Source of the DNA: Streptomyces sp. BK239
Lineage (GTDB): Bacteria > Actinomycetota > Actinomycetes > Streptomycetales > Streptomycetaceae
DNA length: 64,000 nt
NCBI RefSeq assembly: GCF_004217285.1
Contig: NZ_SHKS01000001.1
Span: 503,195 to 567,194 of the forward strand
Direction: 5' to 3'
Notes under the pieces: model-generated
The model's input: the letters and a program-made list of their open reading frames with translations, nothing else
Databases searched by the model: none
Told to the model about the DNA's origin: nothing
Position numbers and translations under genes: made by a program
Shown: piece by piece, positions 52,848-61,865 of the stretch
Layout of the letters: each line of letters starts with the position of its first letter
How positions within the stretch are numbered: the first letter of the stretch is position 1

Positions 52848-54494
52848 ATGAGTCGGATACGGCAGCACGCCCGAGGCTCCCGACTGGCCACGGCCGGCAT
52901 CGCCGCCACCACGGCCACCCTCATGGCCGCCGTACTCACCCCGGCCGCCGACGCGGCCGACCGGCCCACCCGGGCCGTCGCACTGGACAACGCGGCCACC
53001 GCGCTCGCCGATCACGCGACGAGCCTGGGGCTGACCGACGCCCAGAGCACCGCCGTCCGCGACGTGATCGTCGACAAGGACGGCGTCCAGCACATCCGCT
53101 ACGACCGCACCTACCGGCAACTCCCGGTGCTGGGCGGCGACTTCGTGGTCCACCTGGCCCCCGACGGCGCCTACCGCGGAGCGGACAGGGCCACCCGCGC
53201 CGAGATCGCGCTGCCGGGCATCATCCCCACGCTGACCGCCCCGAAGGCCGCCGACACCGCCGCGAACGCGCTGCGGGCCCGCCACCTCGGTCAGCCGCTG
53301 AAGAAGGTGACCGCGAAGCCGAGACTGGTCGTCGACGCGCTGCACGGCGCTCCGAAGCTCGCCTGGCAGACGAACGTCGCCGCCCTGGACGCCCGGGGCA
53401 ACCCGGTCGCCCGCGCCGTCCTCACCGACGCCCGCACCGGTGCCCAGATCGACGCCTGGGACACCCTGGAGACCGCGACCGGCGACGGCAAGTCCCTCTA
53501 CGGCGGCACGGTCGCGCTGGAGACCACCGCCTCGGGCTCGGCGTACCAGCTCAAGGACCCCACCCGCGGCAACACCTACACCGGCGACGCGGCCAACAAG
53601 ACCGACCTGTGCATCTTCGGCATCTGCATCAGCCGCGCCCCCGCGACGCTGTTCACCGACACCGACAACCACTGGGGCACCGGCGCGAGCGCCGACCGTT
53701 CCACCGCCGCCGTGGACGCCCAGTACGGCACCGACGTGACCTGGGACTACTACAAGAACGTCCACGGCCGCAACGGCATCGCCGGCGACGGCAAGGGCTC
53801 CTACAACCGCGTCCACTACGGCACCCGGTACAACAACGCCTTCTGGGACGACAGCTGCTTCTGCATGACCTACGGCGACGGTGACGGCACGCAGCTCGGC
53901 CCGCTGGTCTCCCTGGACGTGGCCGGCCACGAGATGTCCCACGGCGTGACCTCCAAGACGGCCAACTTGACCTACTCGGGCGAGTCCGGCGGCCTCAACG
54001 AGGCGACCTCCGACATCTTCGGCTCCCTCGTGGAGTTCCACGCGGGCAACTCCTCCGACGTCGGCGACTACCTGATCGGCGAGAAGATCGTCCGTTCCGG
54101 CTTCGGCCGGGACGCCCTGCGCTACATGGACAAGCCCAGCAAGGACGGCAGCTCCGCCGACTACTGGAGCAGCTCGGTCGGCGGCCTCGACGTCCACTAC
54201 TCCTCCGGCGTCGCCAACCACTTCGCCTACCTCCTCGCGGAGGGCAGCGGCGCCAAGACCGTCAACGGCGTCAGCTACAACTCCCCGACGTCCAACGGCT
54301 CCACGGTGACGGGCATCGGCCGGGACAAGCTCGGCAAGATCTGGTACCGCGCCCTGACCGTCTACATGACCTCCTCCACCAACTACGCGGGGGCGCGCAC
54401 GGCGACCCTGAACGCCGCCCGTGACCTCTACGGCGCCGGCAGCACGGAGTACAAGGCGGTGGCGGCCGCCTGGAGCGCGGTGAACGTGAACTGA
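52848..54494 (+). CDS. Secreted M4 thermolysin-like metallopeptidase
   Basis: A 548-residue preproprotein. A signal peptide (to about ADA, residue 37) is followed by an FTP-type propeptide (about 40-215: HIRYDRTYRQLPVLGGDFVVHL). The mature zinc protease has HEMSHG (H361, E362, H365) and downstream GGLNEATSDIFG. The C-terminal catalytic half contains VHYSSGVANHFAYLLAEG. Should degrade extracellular protein. ATG at 52848 with GAGGAG upstream. Confidence 0.95.
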   Translation: MSRIRQHARGSRLATAGIAATTATLMAAVLTPAADAADRPTRAVALDNAATALADHATSLGLTDAQSTAVRDVIVDKDGVQHIRYDRTYRQLPVLGGDFVVHLAPDGAYRGADRATRAEIALPGIIPTLTAPKAADTAANALRARHLGQPLKKVTAKPRLVVDALHGAPKLAWQTNVAALDARGNPVARAVLTDARTGAQIDAWDTLETATGDGKSLYGGTVALETTASGSAYQLKDPTRGNTYTGDAANKTDLCIFGICISRAPATLFTDTDNHWGTGASADRSTAAVDAQYGTDVTWDYYKNVHGRNGIAGDGKGSYNRVHYGTRYNNAFWDDSCFCMTYGDGDGTQLGPLVSLDVAGHEMSHGVTSKTANLTYSGESGGLNEATSDIFGSLVEFHAGNSSDVGDYLIGEKIVRSGFGRDALRYMDKPSKDGSSADYWSSSVGGLDVHYSSGVANHFAYLLAEGSGAKTVNGVSYNSPTSNGSTVTGIGRDKLGKIWYRALTVYMTSSTNYAGARTATLNAARDLYGAGSTEYKAVAAAWSAVNVN

Positions 54495-54555
54495 CCGCGC
54501 GGGACCGGCACTTCCACACGGAAACCGCTTCCCCGGATCCAGTCGACCCGTTAGG

Positions 54556-54592
54556 CTCCCCCGGCGCGCGCGAGAGGTGCGCGCCGGGGGAG
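54556..54592 (+). terminator. Strong hairpin after the secreted protease
   Basis: ctcccccggcgcgc (54556-54569) pairs perfectly with gcgcgccgggggag (54579-54592) around a 9-nt loop. It begins about 60 bp after the protease stop and lies just before the next same-strand gene, so it probably separates the two transcripts. Confidence 0.8.
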
Positions 54593-54629
54593 TCAGGGGA
54601 CACAGGATGACCAGGGGGTACCGGCGGTA

Positions 54630-55346
54630 ATGGCGGACGTTTCGGGAAGACCGGAGGGCTCCGGGGGCCCGTCGAACGCGTGGGGCCAGGTCATCGCGGC
54701 GTTCGTGGTGGTGGGGGCGCTCGGCGGCGGGCTGTGGGTGATGCAGCAGCGGTCCTCGGAGAGCAGCGCGAGCACGCTCACCTGCTCGACGTCGACGCCG
54801 TCCGCGTCGGCCACCGCCTCCGCGCCCGCCGCCGGCAAGAAGAAGGCCGACTACCTCACCGGTGACCAGCTCTGCCGGGCGCTGAACCGCCCGGACCTGC
54901 CGGCGCTGCTCGGCACGCCGGGGGAGAAGCCCACCTCGCTCGGCAGCGCCGACGACGGCATCTCGCTCGGCGACGGGCCGAGCCCCGAGGCGAAGGTCGG
55001 GCTGAGCACGTACACCGTGCAACTGTCGGCGTCCTACGACGACTACCCGGTGTCCGGGATGGCCGGCCTGCTCGGCGGCGGCGCCCGGGAGCAGACCGTC
55101 CTCGGGCGTCCGGCGGTCCTCTACTCGAACCGGACCATGGCGTTCAGGATCCGCGGCGACAAGAGCGAGAGCGCCCCCAGCCATGTGGCCCGCTGTCTGG
55201 TGGTCGCCCGGGATCCCGAGGACGGCGGCGGCTCCTACGAGGTGGCCGTCTGGCGCCAGGACTCCGGGACGCCCGACGACGCGGCGCTCCTGCGCGTCGC
55301 GCAGACGGTGCTCCCCACGATCCCCGGCTGGCAGCCCGCCCTCTGA
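54630..55346 (+). CDS. Membrane-anchored hypothetical protein (DUF6215-like)
   Basis: A 238-residue protein with one N-terminal membrane helix (VIAAFVVVGALGGGLWVM), a Ser/Thr/Ala linker and a globular extracytoplasmic domain containing LTGDQLCRALNRPDLPALLG. From memory the layout resembles DUF6215 proteins of Streptomyces. No catalytic motif seen. The ATG at 54630 has GGCGG only, a weak site. Confidence 0.7.
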   Translation: MADVSGRPEGSGGPSNAWGQVIAAFVVVGALGGGLWVMQQRSSESSASTLTCSTSTPSASATASAPAAGKKKADYLTGDQLCRALNRPDLPALLGTPGEKPTSLGSADDGISLGDGPSPEAKVGLSTYTVQLSASYDDYPVSGMAGLLGGGAREQTVLGRPAVLYSNRTMAFRIRGDKSESAPSHVARCLVVARDPEDGGGSYEVAVWRQDSGTPDDAALLRVAQTVLPTIPGWQPAL

Positions 55347-55382
55347 CGGCTCGCCGCGACGCCTGCCGCGCGGAGACAGCCG

Positions 55383-55413
55383 AAGGCCGGCCCCCTGACG
55401 GGGTGCCGGCCTT
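55383..55413. terminator. Bidirectional terminator between convergent genes
   Basis: aaggccggc (55383-55391) pairs with gccggcctt (55405-55413), extended inward by cccc/gggg with one bulged T. It sits between the membrane protein and the convergent MFS gene, so it may stop both transcripts. Confidence 0.75.
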
Positions 55414-55449
55414 TCGCGCGTGGGAAGCCGTGGCGGCGGGGCGTGCGGT

Positions 55450-56952
55450 TCAGGCGGCCAGTTCGGCGTCCTGAGGCGTGTCCTGCGTCCGCGGCGCCGG
55501 CTTCTTGTCGCGCATCACCAGCGTCGCCAGGACCGCGGCCGCCAGCACGCCCACCGCGCTGACGGTGAAGGTCGTGGTCATCGAGGAGGTGAACGCCTCG
55601 CGGGCGGCCTGTGCCAGGCTCGCGTCGTCGCCCGCCGTCGCGAGGGCGCCGACGATGGAGTGGCGGGCCTGCTCGGGGGCGTCGGCCGGCATCCCGGCCC
55701 GGTAGCCGTGGGTGAGCAGCGAGCCCAGGATGGCGATGCCGAGGGCGGTGCCGGCCTGCTGGACGGTGTCGTTGAGGGCCGAGCCGACGCCCGCCTTGTC
55801 CTCGGGGATGGTGCCCATCAGGGCGGCGACGGCGGCGGGCATCGCCATTCCGGCGCCGAGGCCGAGCAGGGCGAGGCCCACCGCGGGGACGGTGAAGCCG
55901 CCGTCCGCCTCGACGGTCGTCAGCAGGGCGAACGAGGCCGCCATCACCAGCATGCCGGCGAGGATCACGAAGCGGTCGCCGATCTTCGCGGCGAGCTTGA
56001 CTCCGCCGCCGTTGCCGATGAGCGCGGTGACGGCGAGGGGCAGGAAGGCGAGGCCGGCCTTGAGGGCGGAGTAACCGAGGACGAACTGGAGGTACTGGGT
56101 GAGGACGAGCAGCAGGCCGCCGTTGCCGATCTGCACCAGGGTCAGCGAGAGGGAACCGCCGCTGAAGTTGCGCTGCTTGAACAGGACCAGCGGGACCATG
56201 GGGGAGGGGGTGACGTTCTCCCAGATCACGAAGCCGGCGAGCAGGGCGACGGCGGCCGCGAAGGTGACCCCGCCCCAGCCGGTGAACGCGCCGTGCTGCG
56301 GGATCTCGATGATCCACCAGACCAGCGCGGTCATGCCCGCCGCCGACAGCACCGCGCCCAGCGGGTCCGCCTTCTGGTACGGGCCCTTCGACTCCGGCAT
56401 GAGGGTGACGCCGGCGACGACGGCCAGGGCGACGACGGGGACGTTGATCAGGAAGATCGACTGCCAGGAGAAGTGGTCGATCAGCAGTCCGCCGAGCACC
56501 GGGCTGCCGACCAGGCCGAGCATCGACACCGAGCCCCAGGCCGCCATGGCCTTGCCGCGCTCCTCCTCGTCGAAGACGGTGATGAGGATGGACAGCGTGG
56601 ACGGCATGATCAGCGCTCCGCCGACGCCCATCGCGACACGGGAGGCGATCACCTCCCCGGGGGTGGTGCAGAAGGTCGCCGCCAGTGAGGCGGCTCCGAA
56701 GAGCAGCAGCCCGACCAGCATCACCTTCCGGCGGCCGAACCGGTCGCCCAGGCTGCCGGAGGTCAGCAGCAGACCCACGAAGACCAGGATGTAGGAGTCC
56801 AGGATCCACTGGGTGTCCTGGGCGCTCGCTCCGAGCTCCTCCGTCATCGACGGCACCGCCACGGTCAGGGCCATGCTGTCGATGACCAGCACCAGCGTGC
56901 TGAGGCAGAGCACGACGAGGATCCACCAGCGGCGTGGATTGCGGGTTTCCAT
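55450..56952 (-). CDS. MFS drug/H+ antiporter (EmrB/QacA, 14-TM type)
   Basis: A 500-residue exporter: TM1 pattern VIDSMALTVAVPSMTEEL, motif A GSLGDRFGRRKVMLVG, motif C GSVSMLGLVGSPVLGGLL and 14 hydrophobic segments. The ATG at 56952 is well placed. Divergent from a TetR gene; the repeats at 57002-57076 between them are the likely operator, so the exporter is probably ligand-inducible. Confidence 0.9.
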   Translation of the reverse strand: METRNPRRWWILVVLCLSTLVLVIDSMALTVAVPSMTEELGASAQDTQWILDSYILVFVGLLLTSGSLGDRFGRRKVMLVGLLLFGAASLAATFCTTPGEVIASRVAMGVGGALIMPSTLSILITVFDEEERGKAMAAWGSVSMLGLVGSPVLGGLLIDHFSWQSIFLINVPVVALAVVAGVTLMPESKGPYQKADPLGAVLSAAGMTALVWWIIEIPQHGAFTGWGGVTFAAAVALLAGFVIWENVTPSPMVPLVLFKQRNFSGGSLSLTLVQIGNGGLLLVLTQYLQFVLGYSALKAGLAFLPLAVTALIGNGGGVKLAAKIGDRFVILAGMLVMAASFALLTTVEADGGFTVPAVGLALLGLGAGMAMPAAVAALMGTIPEDKAGVGSALNDTVQQAGTALGIAILGSLLTHGYRAGMPADAPEQARHSIVGALATAGDDASLAQAAREAFTSSMTTTFTVSAVGVLAAAVLATLVMRDKKPAPRTQDTPQDAELAA

Positions 56953-57001
56953 GGGGCTTCCCTTCGCTCCCTGACCGGCGCTGCGAACGCCGTTCCTTCG
57001 A

Positions 57002-57076
57002 TGCGCACACTGTACGCATAGCGGAACGGTGTGCGCAAGGCTTGAATTCTGTACGCTGGATGCGAACGTTGTACGC
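57002..57076. promoter_or_regulatory. TetR operator region for the MFS/TetR pair
   Basis: A perfect inverted repeat, tgcgcacac (57002-57010) and gtgtgcgca (57029-57037), is followed by further copies of TGTACGC at 57011-57017, 57050-57056 and 57070-57076. The spacing suggests two or more operators covering both divergent promoters. Confidence 0.65.
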
Positions 57077-57181
57077 AGGGGCTGCCCGCGGGAGTGACGC
57101 GCCGCAGGGCGCGCGCGGTCCCCTCCGCGTCAGGACCCCTCAGGCCGGCGTAACCGTGAACGAGCACAAGGAGCCGATGCC

Positions 57182-57910
57182 GTGGCCGCCAAGGCGAACC
57201 CGAACCCCATCCCGTCCGTCTGGGCCCGGCAGCGCCGGGAGCCCGAACAGCCCGCGCTCAGCAGGGACGCGATCGTGCGGGAGGCGATCGCGATGCTCGA
57301 CTCCGAGGGTGTGGAGGCCCTGAGCATGCGCAAGCTCGGCGCCCGTCTGAACGCCGGCGCGACCTCCCTCTACCGGCACGTCGCCACCAAGGACGAGCTG
57401 ATGGAGCTCGCCGTGGACGCGGTCGCCGCCGAGATCCACGTACCGCCCGCCGGGTCCGACTGGCGCGCCGCGGTCACCGGGGCGGCGTCCTCGTTCCGGG
57501 CCACCGCCCTGCGCCACCCCTGGCTCTCCTCGGTCCTCGGCCAGGCGGGCCTGGCCTACCTGGGCCCCAACCTCATGGCGTACTCGGAGCGCCTCGCCGC
57601 CCTCTTCGCCGACGCGGGCTTCCCCGAGCCGAACGGCGCGATCGACACCGTCCTGTCGTACGTCATCGGGATGAGCACCACCGAGGGCGCCTGGCTGATC
57701 ACGGTCGCCCGCTCCGGGCAGACCGAGGCCGAGTTCATCGCCCGCCTCATGCCCGCCGCCCAGGAGGCCGCCGCGGGACACGACCACCTCGCCGCCTCCT
57801 ACGCCGACGCCGGGCCCGCCACCGCCGACCCGGCCGCCCTGCGCGACGCCAAGTTCGCCTACGGCCTGGAGGTCGTCCTCGACGGACTCGCGCTGCGGCT
57901 GCCCCGCTGA
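57182..57910 (+). CDS. TetR-family regulator (TetR_C type)
   Basis: A 242-residue repressor. The helix-turn-helix is about residues 20-70 (ALSMRKLGARLNAGATSLYRHVATKDEL) and the long C-terminal domain resembles true TetR proteins, which bind polyketide-like drugs. GTG at 57182 with AAGGAG about 9 nt upstream. It presumably controls itself and the divergent exporter. Ends 7 bp before the convergent nasA stop. Confidence 0.92.
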   Translation: MAAKANPNPIPSVWARQRREPEQPALSRDAIVREAIAMLDSEGVEALSMRKLGARLNAGATSLYRHVATKDELMELAVDAVAAEIHVPPAGSDWRAAVTGAASSFRATALRHPWLSSVLGQAGLAYLGPNLMAYSERLAALFADAGFPEPNGAIDTVLSYVIGMSTTEGAWLITVARSGQTEAEFIARLMPAAQEAAAGHDHLAASYADAGPATADPAALRDAKFAYGLEVVLDGLALRLPR

Positions 57911-57917
57911 CGGGTGC

Positions 57918-60014
57918 TCACGCGGTCACGGCCTCCAGCCGCACCGCGCACACCTTGAACTCCGGCATCCGCGAGGTCGGGTCCAGCGCCGGGTTGGTGA
58001 GCGTGTTGGCGCGGCCCTCGCCCGGCCAGTGGAAAGGCATGAAGACGGTGTCGGGCCGGATGCCGGCGGTGATCCGGGCCGGCGCCACCGCCCGGCCCCG
58101 CCGGGAGACCACGGCGACCGGGTCGCCCTCGGCCGCCCCGAGCCGCGCCGCCAGCCGGGGGTGCAGCTCGACGAACGGGCCGGGCGCGGCGGCGTTCAGC
58201 TCGTCCACGCGGCGGGTCTGGGCGCCGGACTGGTACTGCGCCAGGACCCGCCCGGTGGTCAGCAGCACCGGGTACTCGGCGTCGGGCTCCTCCGCCGCCG
58301 CCCGGTGCGACACCGGCACGAACCGGGCCCGCCCGTCGGGGGTGGCGAACCGGTCGAGGAACAGGCGGGGCGTGCCGGGGTGCACGGGCGGGGCGTCACA
58401 AGCGCCCGGGTCCGCCGGGCACGGCCAGAACACGCCGTCCTCCTCCGCCAGCCGCCGGTAAGTGATCCCGGAGTAGTCCGCCGGGCCGCCCGCGCTCGCC
58501 CGGCGCAGTTCCTCGAAGACCTCCTCGGGGTCGGTCGGGAAGCCCTTCTCCACCCCGAGCCGCGCCGCCAGTGCGTGCATGACCTCGAGGTCGCTGCGCA
58601 CGCCCTCCGGCGGGCTGACCGCCTGCCGCCGCAGCAGCACCCTGCCCTCCAGGCTGGTCGTGGTGCCGCTCTCCTCCGCCCACTGGGTGACGGGCAGCAC
58701 CACGTCGGCGAGGGCGGCCGTCTCCGACAGCACCACGTCGCAGACGGCGAGGAAGTCGAGCGACCTCAGCCGCTCCTCGACGTGCGCCGCGCGCGGCGCG
58801 GACACCACCGGGTTCGACCCCATCAGCAGCAGCGACCGCACGTCCCGCCCCAGGGCGTCCAGGAGTTCGTACGCGCTGCGCCCCGGTCCGGGCAGCGAGG
58901 CGGGGTCCACGCCCCACACGCCGGCCACGTGCCGCCGCGCCGCCGGGTCGTCCAGCTTGCGGTATCCGGGCAACTGGTCGGCCTTCTGGCCGTGTTCGCG
59001 CCCGCCCTGCCCGTTGCCCTGCCCGGTCAGGCAGCCGTACCCGGACAGCGGGCGCCCGGCCCGGCCGGTGGCCAGGCACAGGTTGATCCACGCGCCGACC
59101 GTGTCGGTGCCCTTGGCCTGCTGCTCGGGGCCGCGGGCGGTGAGCACCATCGCCGCCTCCGGCTCGCAGAACAGCCGCACGGTCTCCCGGAGTTGCGGAA
59201 CGGACACCCCCGTGATCCGTTCCACGTACTCCGGCCAGTGGGCCATCGCGGCGGCCCGCGCGTCCTCCCAGCCGGACGTCCGATCGCGGATGAAATCCTC
59301 GTCGACCCGCCCGTCGGCGACGACGAGGTGCAACAGCCCGAGCGCGAGCGCCAGATCGGTCCCCGGCCGGGGCGCCAGATGCAGGTCGGCCTGTTCGGCG
59401 GTCCTGGTGCGGCGCGGATCGACGACGATCAACGTGCCGCCGTTCTCGCGCAGTTCACGGAAGAACCGCAGCGCCGGCGGCATGGTCTCGGCGACGTTGG
59501 ATCCGACGAGGATCACGCACCCGGTCCGAGGGATGTCCTCCAGCGGGAACGGCAGCCCGCGGTCCAGGCCGAAGGCCTTGATCCCGCCGGCCGCCGCGGA
59601 CGACATGCAGAAGCGTCCGTTGTAGTCGATCTGCGAGGTGCCGAGCACGACCCGCGCGAACTTGCCGAGGGTGTAGGCCTTCTCGTTGGTCAGCCCGCCC
59701 CCGCCGAACACCCCGAGCGCGTCCGGGCCGTGCTCCGTGCGGATCCTGCCCAGCTCGCCGGCGATCAGGTCGAGCGCCTCGTCCCAGCCGGCGGGCGCCA
59801 GCTCGCCGTTCCGGCGCACCAGCGGGGTGGTCAGCCGCACCCGGGACGACAGGAGCGCCGGCGCCGTACGGCCCTTGCCGCACAGCGCGCCCCGGTTCAC
59901 CGGGAAGCTGGTCCGCTCTGTCACCTCGACGCCCCCCGTGGGCAGGGGCGACAGGGCCATCCCGCACTGCAGGGCGCAGTACGGGCAGTGGGTGGGCGTC
60001 GAGGCGGTCTCCAT
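57918..60014 (-). CDS. nasA: Assimilatory nitrate reductase catalytic subunit
   Basis: A 698-residue molybdopterin-guanine-dinucleotide oxidoreductase. The N-terminal [4Fe-4S] ligands are C10, C13, C17 and C45; the likely Mo ligand is C136 (NGRFCMSSAA). The cofactor domains contain GSNVAETMPP and GSNPVVSAP. It is cytoplasmic (no Tat signal), lacking the BFD tail of some NasA. It should supply nitrite to NirBD encoded 7 kb away. Formate dehydrogenase-like activity is less likely given the nir genes. Confidence 0.88.
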   Translation of the reverse strand: METASTPTHCPYCALQCGMALSPLPTGGVEVTERTSFPVNRGALCGKGRTAPALLSSRVRLTTPLVRRNGELAPAGWDEALDLIAGELGRIRTEHGPDALGVFGGGGLTNEKAYTLGKFARVVLGTSQIDYNGRFCMSSAAAGGIKAFGLDRGLPFPLEDIPRTGCVILVGSNVAETMPPALRFFRELRENGGTLIVVDPRRTRTAEQADLHLAPRPGTDLALALGLLHLVVADGRVDEDFIRDRTSGWEDARAAAMAHWPEYVERITGVSVPQLRETVRLFCEPEAAMVLTARGPEQQAKGTDTVGAWINLCLATGRAGRPLSGYGCLTGQGNGQGGREHGQKADQLPGYRKLDDPAARRHVAGVWGVDPASLPGPGRSAYELLDALGRDVRSLLLMGSNPVVSAPRAAHVEERLRSLDFLAVCDVVLSETAALADVVLPVTQWAEESGTTTSLEGRVLLRRQAVSPPEGVRSDLEVMHALAARLGVEKGFPTDPEEVFEELRRASAGGPADYSGITYRRLAEEDGVFWPCPADPGACDAPPVHPGTPRLFLDRFATPDGRARFVPVSHRAAAEEPDAEYPVLLTTGRVLAQYQSGAQTRRVDELNAAAPGPFVELHPRLAARLGAAEGDPVAVVSRRGRAVAPARITAGIRPDTVFMPFHWPGEGRANTLTNPALDPTSRMPEFKVCAVRLEAVTA

Positions 60015-60347
60015 ACGCCCCAGCGTGCGTCGGCCGTGTTACGCGACGTGCGGCGTCCTGTTACGGCGGTGTGGTGGTGCCCTCCCCGGCGGCGGCCGCC
60101 CGGCGTGAGGCGTGGCCCGGCCCACCTGTGGGTTGCCGCCATACACCTCCGGAGTTGCCACTGTTGCGAAAGTCACCACAAGTGGCTCATATCGTCGCAA
60201 AATTGGCCGGTAGAACCTAGTTGAGAGTTGAACCGACACCACTACAGTCGTTCGGCGCAAGGCACTCGCACGGCTTTCGACACCACGGGCATGCCGCCGT
60301 CCCCCGGCCATGTCACCGACTCTCGAAGCAGCCTGGAGGTCCGCCCC
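60015..60347. promoter_or_regulatory. Divergent control region of nasA and the adenylation operon
   Basis: On the nasA side, two GTTAC/GTAAC half-sites (60038-60042 and 60060-60064) lie exactly 22 bp apart, as at the nir operon, consistent with GlnR. On the other side, an AT-richer stretch (60160-60225) has ttgcga (60164-60169) opposite tcgcaa (60195-60200) and the palindrome ccacaagtgg, followed by TAGAAC (60211-60216) as a possible -10. No gene is seen here. Confidence 0.5.
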
Positions 60348-61865
60348 ATGCCTCTGCGTCACCTCGCCCCCCACGACCGGCGGCTCTTCCGCCGTTACGG
60401 CCACGGACCCGTCGTCCCCGTCCCCGACCCGCTGATCCACCGCGCCGTCGAACGGCACGCCCGCACCGCGCCCCACGCCGTCGCCGCCGAACACCAAGGC
60501 GAGCTCCTCACCTACGGCGAGCTGAACCGCCGGGCCGACGCCCTCGCCGCCCGCCTCGTCCGCGAGGGCGTCCGCCCCGGCGACCACGTCGGCCTGTTCG
60601 TGCGCCGCTCCCTGCCGATGCTGGTCGGCCTGCTCGGCGTCCTGAAGGCGGGCGCCGCCTACGTCCCCCAGGACATCGGCCTCGCGCCCGCCGCCCAGCT
60701 CGCCCACGTGGTCCGCGCCGCCTCCCTCCGGATCGTCCTCACCCTGGCCGAACACGCCCACCGGGCGCCGAGGGGTCCGCGGGTGATCGCCCTCGACGAG
60801 CCGCTGCCGCACGAACCCGCCGGCCCGCTCCCGGCCCCCTCGCCCGACGACGGCTGCTACGTCCTGTTCACCTCCGGCACCACCGGCCGCCCCAACGGTG
60901 TGAAGGTCACCCACCACAACGTCGCCAACATCCTGCTCACCGAACCCGGCGCCCTCGGCATCCGCCCCGGCGACCGTGTGGCCCAACTCCTCAACGTGGC
61001 CTTCGACATGGCCGCCTGGGAGATCCTCGGCTGCCTCGCCCACGGCGCCACCCTCGTCGTCCGCGGCGAGGACATCCCCGCCGCCGCCCGCACCGCCACC
61101 GTCCTGATCGCCACCCCGACCGTGCTGTCCGGCATCGACCCCGCGGCCTGCCCCCGGGTGCGTGCGGTGGCCGTCGCCGGGGAGCCCTGCCCCCGCCCGC
61201 TCGCGGACGCGTGGGCGCGCAGGGCGAACTTCCACAACTGCTGCGGCCCGACGGAGACGACCATCGTCAACACGATGAGCCGCCACGACCCCTGTGCGCC
61301 GCTCCTGACGATCGGCCGCCCCACCCCCAACAACACCGTGTACGTCCTGGACGCCGACCGCAGGCCCCTGCCCATCGGCGAGACCGGCGAGATGTGGGCG
61401 GGCGGCGACTGCGTCTCGGCCGGCTACCTCGGCGACGACGCGCTCAACGCCGAGCGCTACGCCCCCGACCCCTTCCTCGGCGGCGGCCGCCGGATGTTCC
61501 GCACCCGCGACCTCGGCCGCTGGACCCCCGACGGACAGCTCGAACACCTCGGCCGCACCGACGACCAGGTCAAGGTGCGCGGCTTCCGCGTCGAACTCGA
61601 CTCCGTCTCCGCCGTCCTGGAGCGGCTGCCCGGCTGCGCCCGCGCGGTCACGCTCAAGCGCGACGACCGCAGCCTGGTCTCCTTCGTCAGCCCGGCCGGC
61701 GTCGATCCCGACGCGGCCCGCCGCGCGGTCGCCGAGGCGCTGCCCTACTACTGCGTGCCCGAGGATGTCATGCCCCTGCCATTCCTGCCGGAGACGGACC
61801 GGGGGAAGATCGACAAGCAGTCGCTGCTGCGGCTGGCCCGGCAGCGCACGGCGGTGACCCGATGA
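60348..61865 (+). CDS. Stand-alone adenylation (ANL/NRPS A-domain) enzyme
   Basis: A 505-residue adenylate-forming enzyme. A3 is FTSGTTGRPNGVKVTHHN, A4 FDMAAWEI, A5 NCCGPTETT, A6 GEMWAGGDCVSAGYLG, A7 degenerate at MFRTRDLGRW, A8 GRTDDQVKVRGFRVEL, and the A10 Lys is in DRGKIDKQSL. It resembles an amino-acid-activating A domain, with no carrier protein attached or adjacent. ATG at 60348 with GGAGGT upstream, rather than the in-frame Met 40 codons earlier. It overlaps the next gene by 4 bp (ATGA). Confidence 0.9.
   Translation: MPLRHLAPHDRRLFRRYGHGPVVPVPDPLIHRAVERHARTAPHAVAAEHQGELLTYGELNRRADALAARLVREGVRPGDHVGLFVRRSLPMLVGLLGVLKAGAAYVPQDIGLAPAAQLAHVVRAASLRIVLTLAEHAHRAPRGPRVIALDEPLPHEPAGPLPAPSPDDGCYVLFTSGTTGRPNGVKVTHHNVANILLTEPGALGIRPGDRVAQLLNVAFDMAAWEILGCLAHGATLVVRGEDIPAAARTATVLIATPTVLSGIDPAACPRVRAVAVAGEPCPRPLADAWARRANFHNCCGPTETTIVNTMSRHDPCAPLLTIGRPTPNNTVYVLDADRRPLPIGETGEMWAGGDCVSAGYLGDDALNAERYAPDPFLGGGRRMFRTRDLGRWTPDGQLEHLGRTDDQVKVRGFRVELDSVSAVLERLPGCARAVTLKRDDRSLVSFVSPAGVDPDAARRAVAEALPYYCVPEDVMPLPFLPETDRGKIDKQSLLRLARQRTAVTR

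Noticed and set aside
60221..61861. Long in-frame extension upstream of the TmpA-like gene
   Set aside because: It reads through the adenylation gene in another frame, giving Arg/Pro-rich nonsense. The ATG at 61862 coupled to the upstream stop is the credible start.
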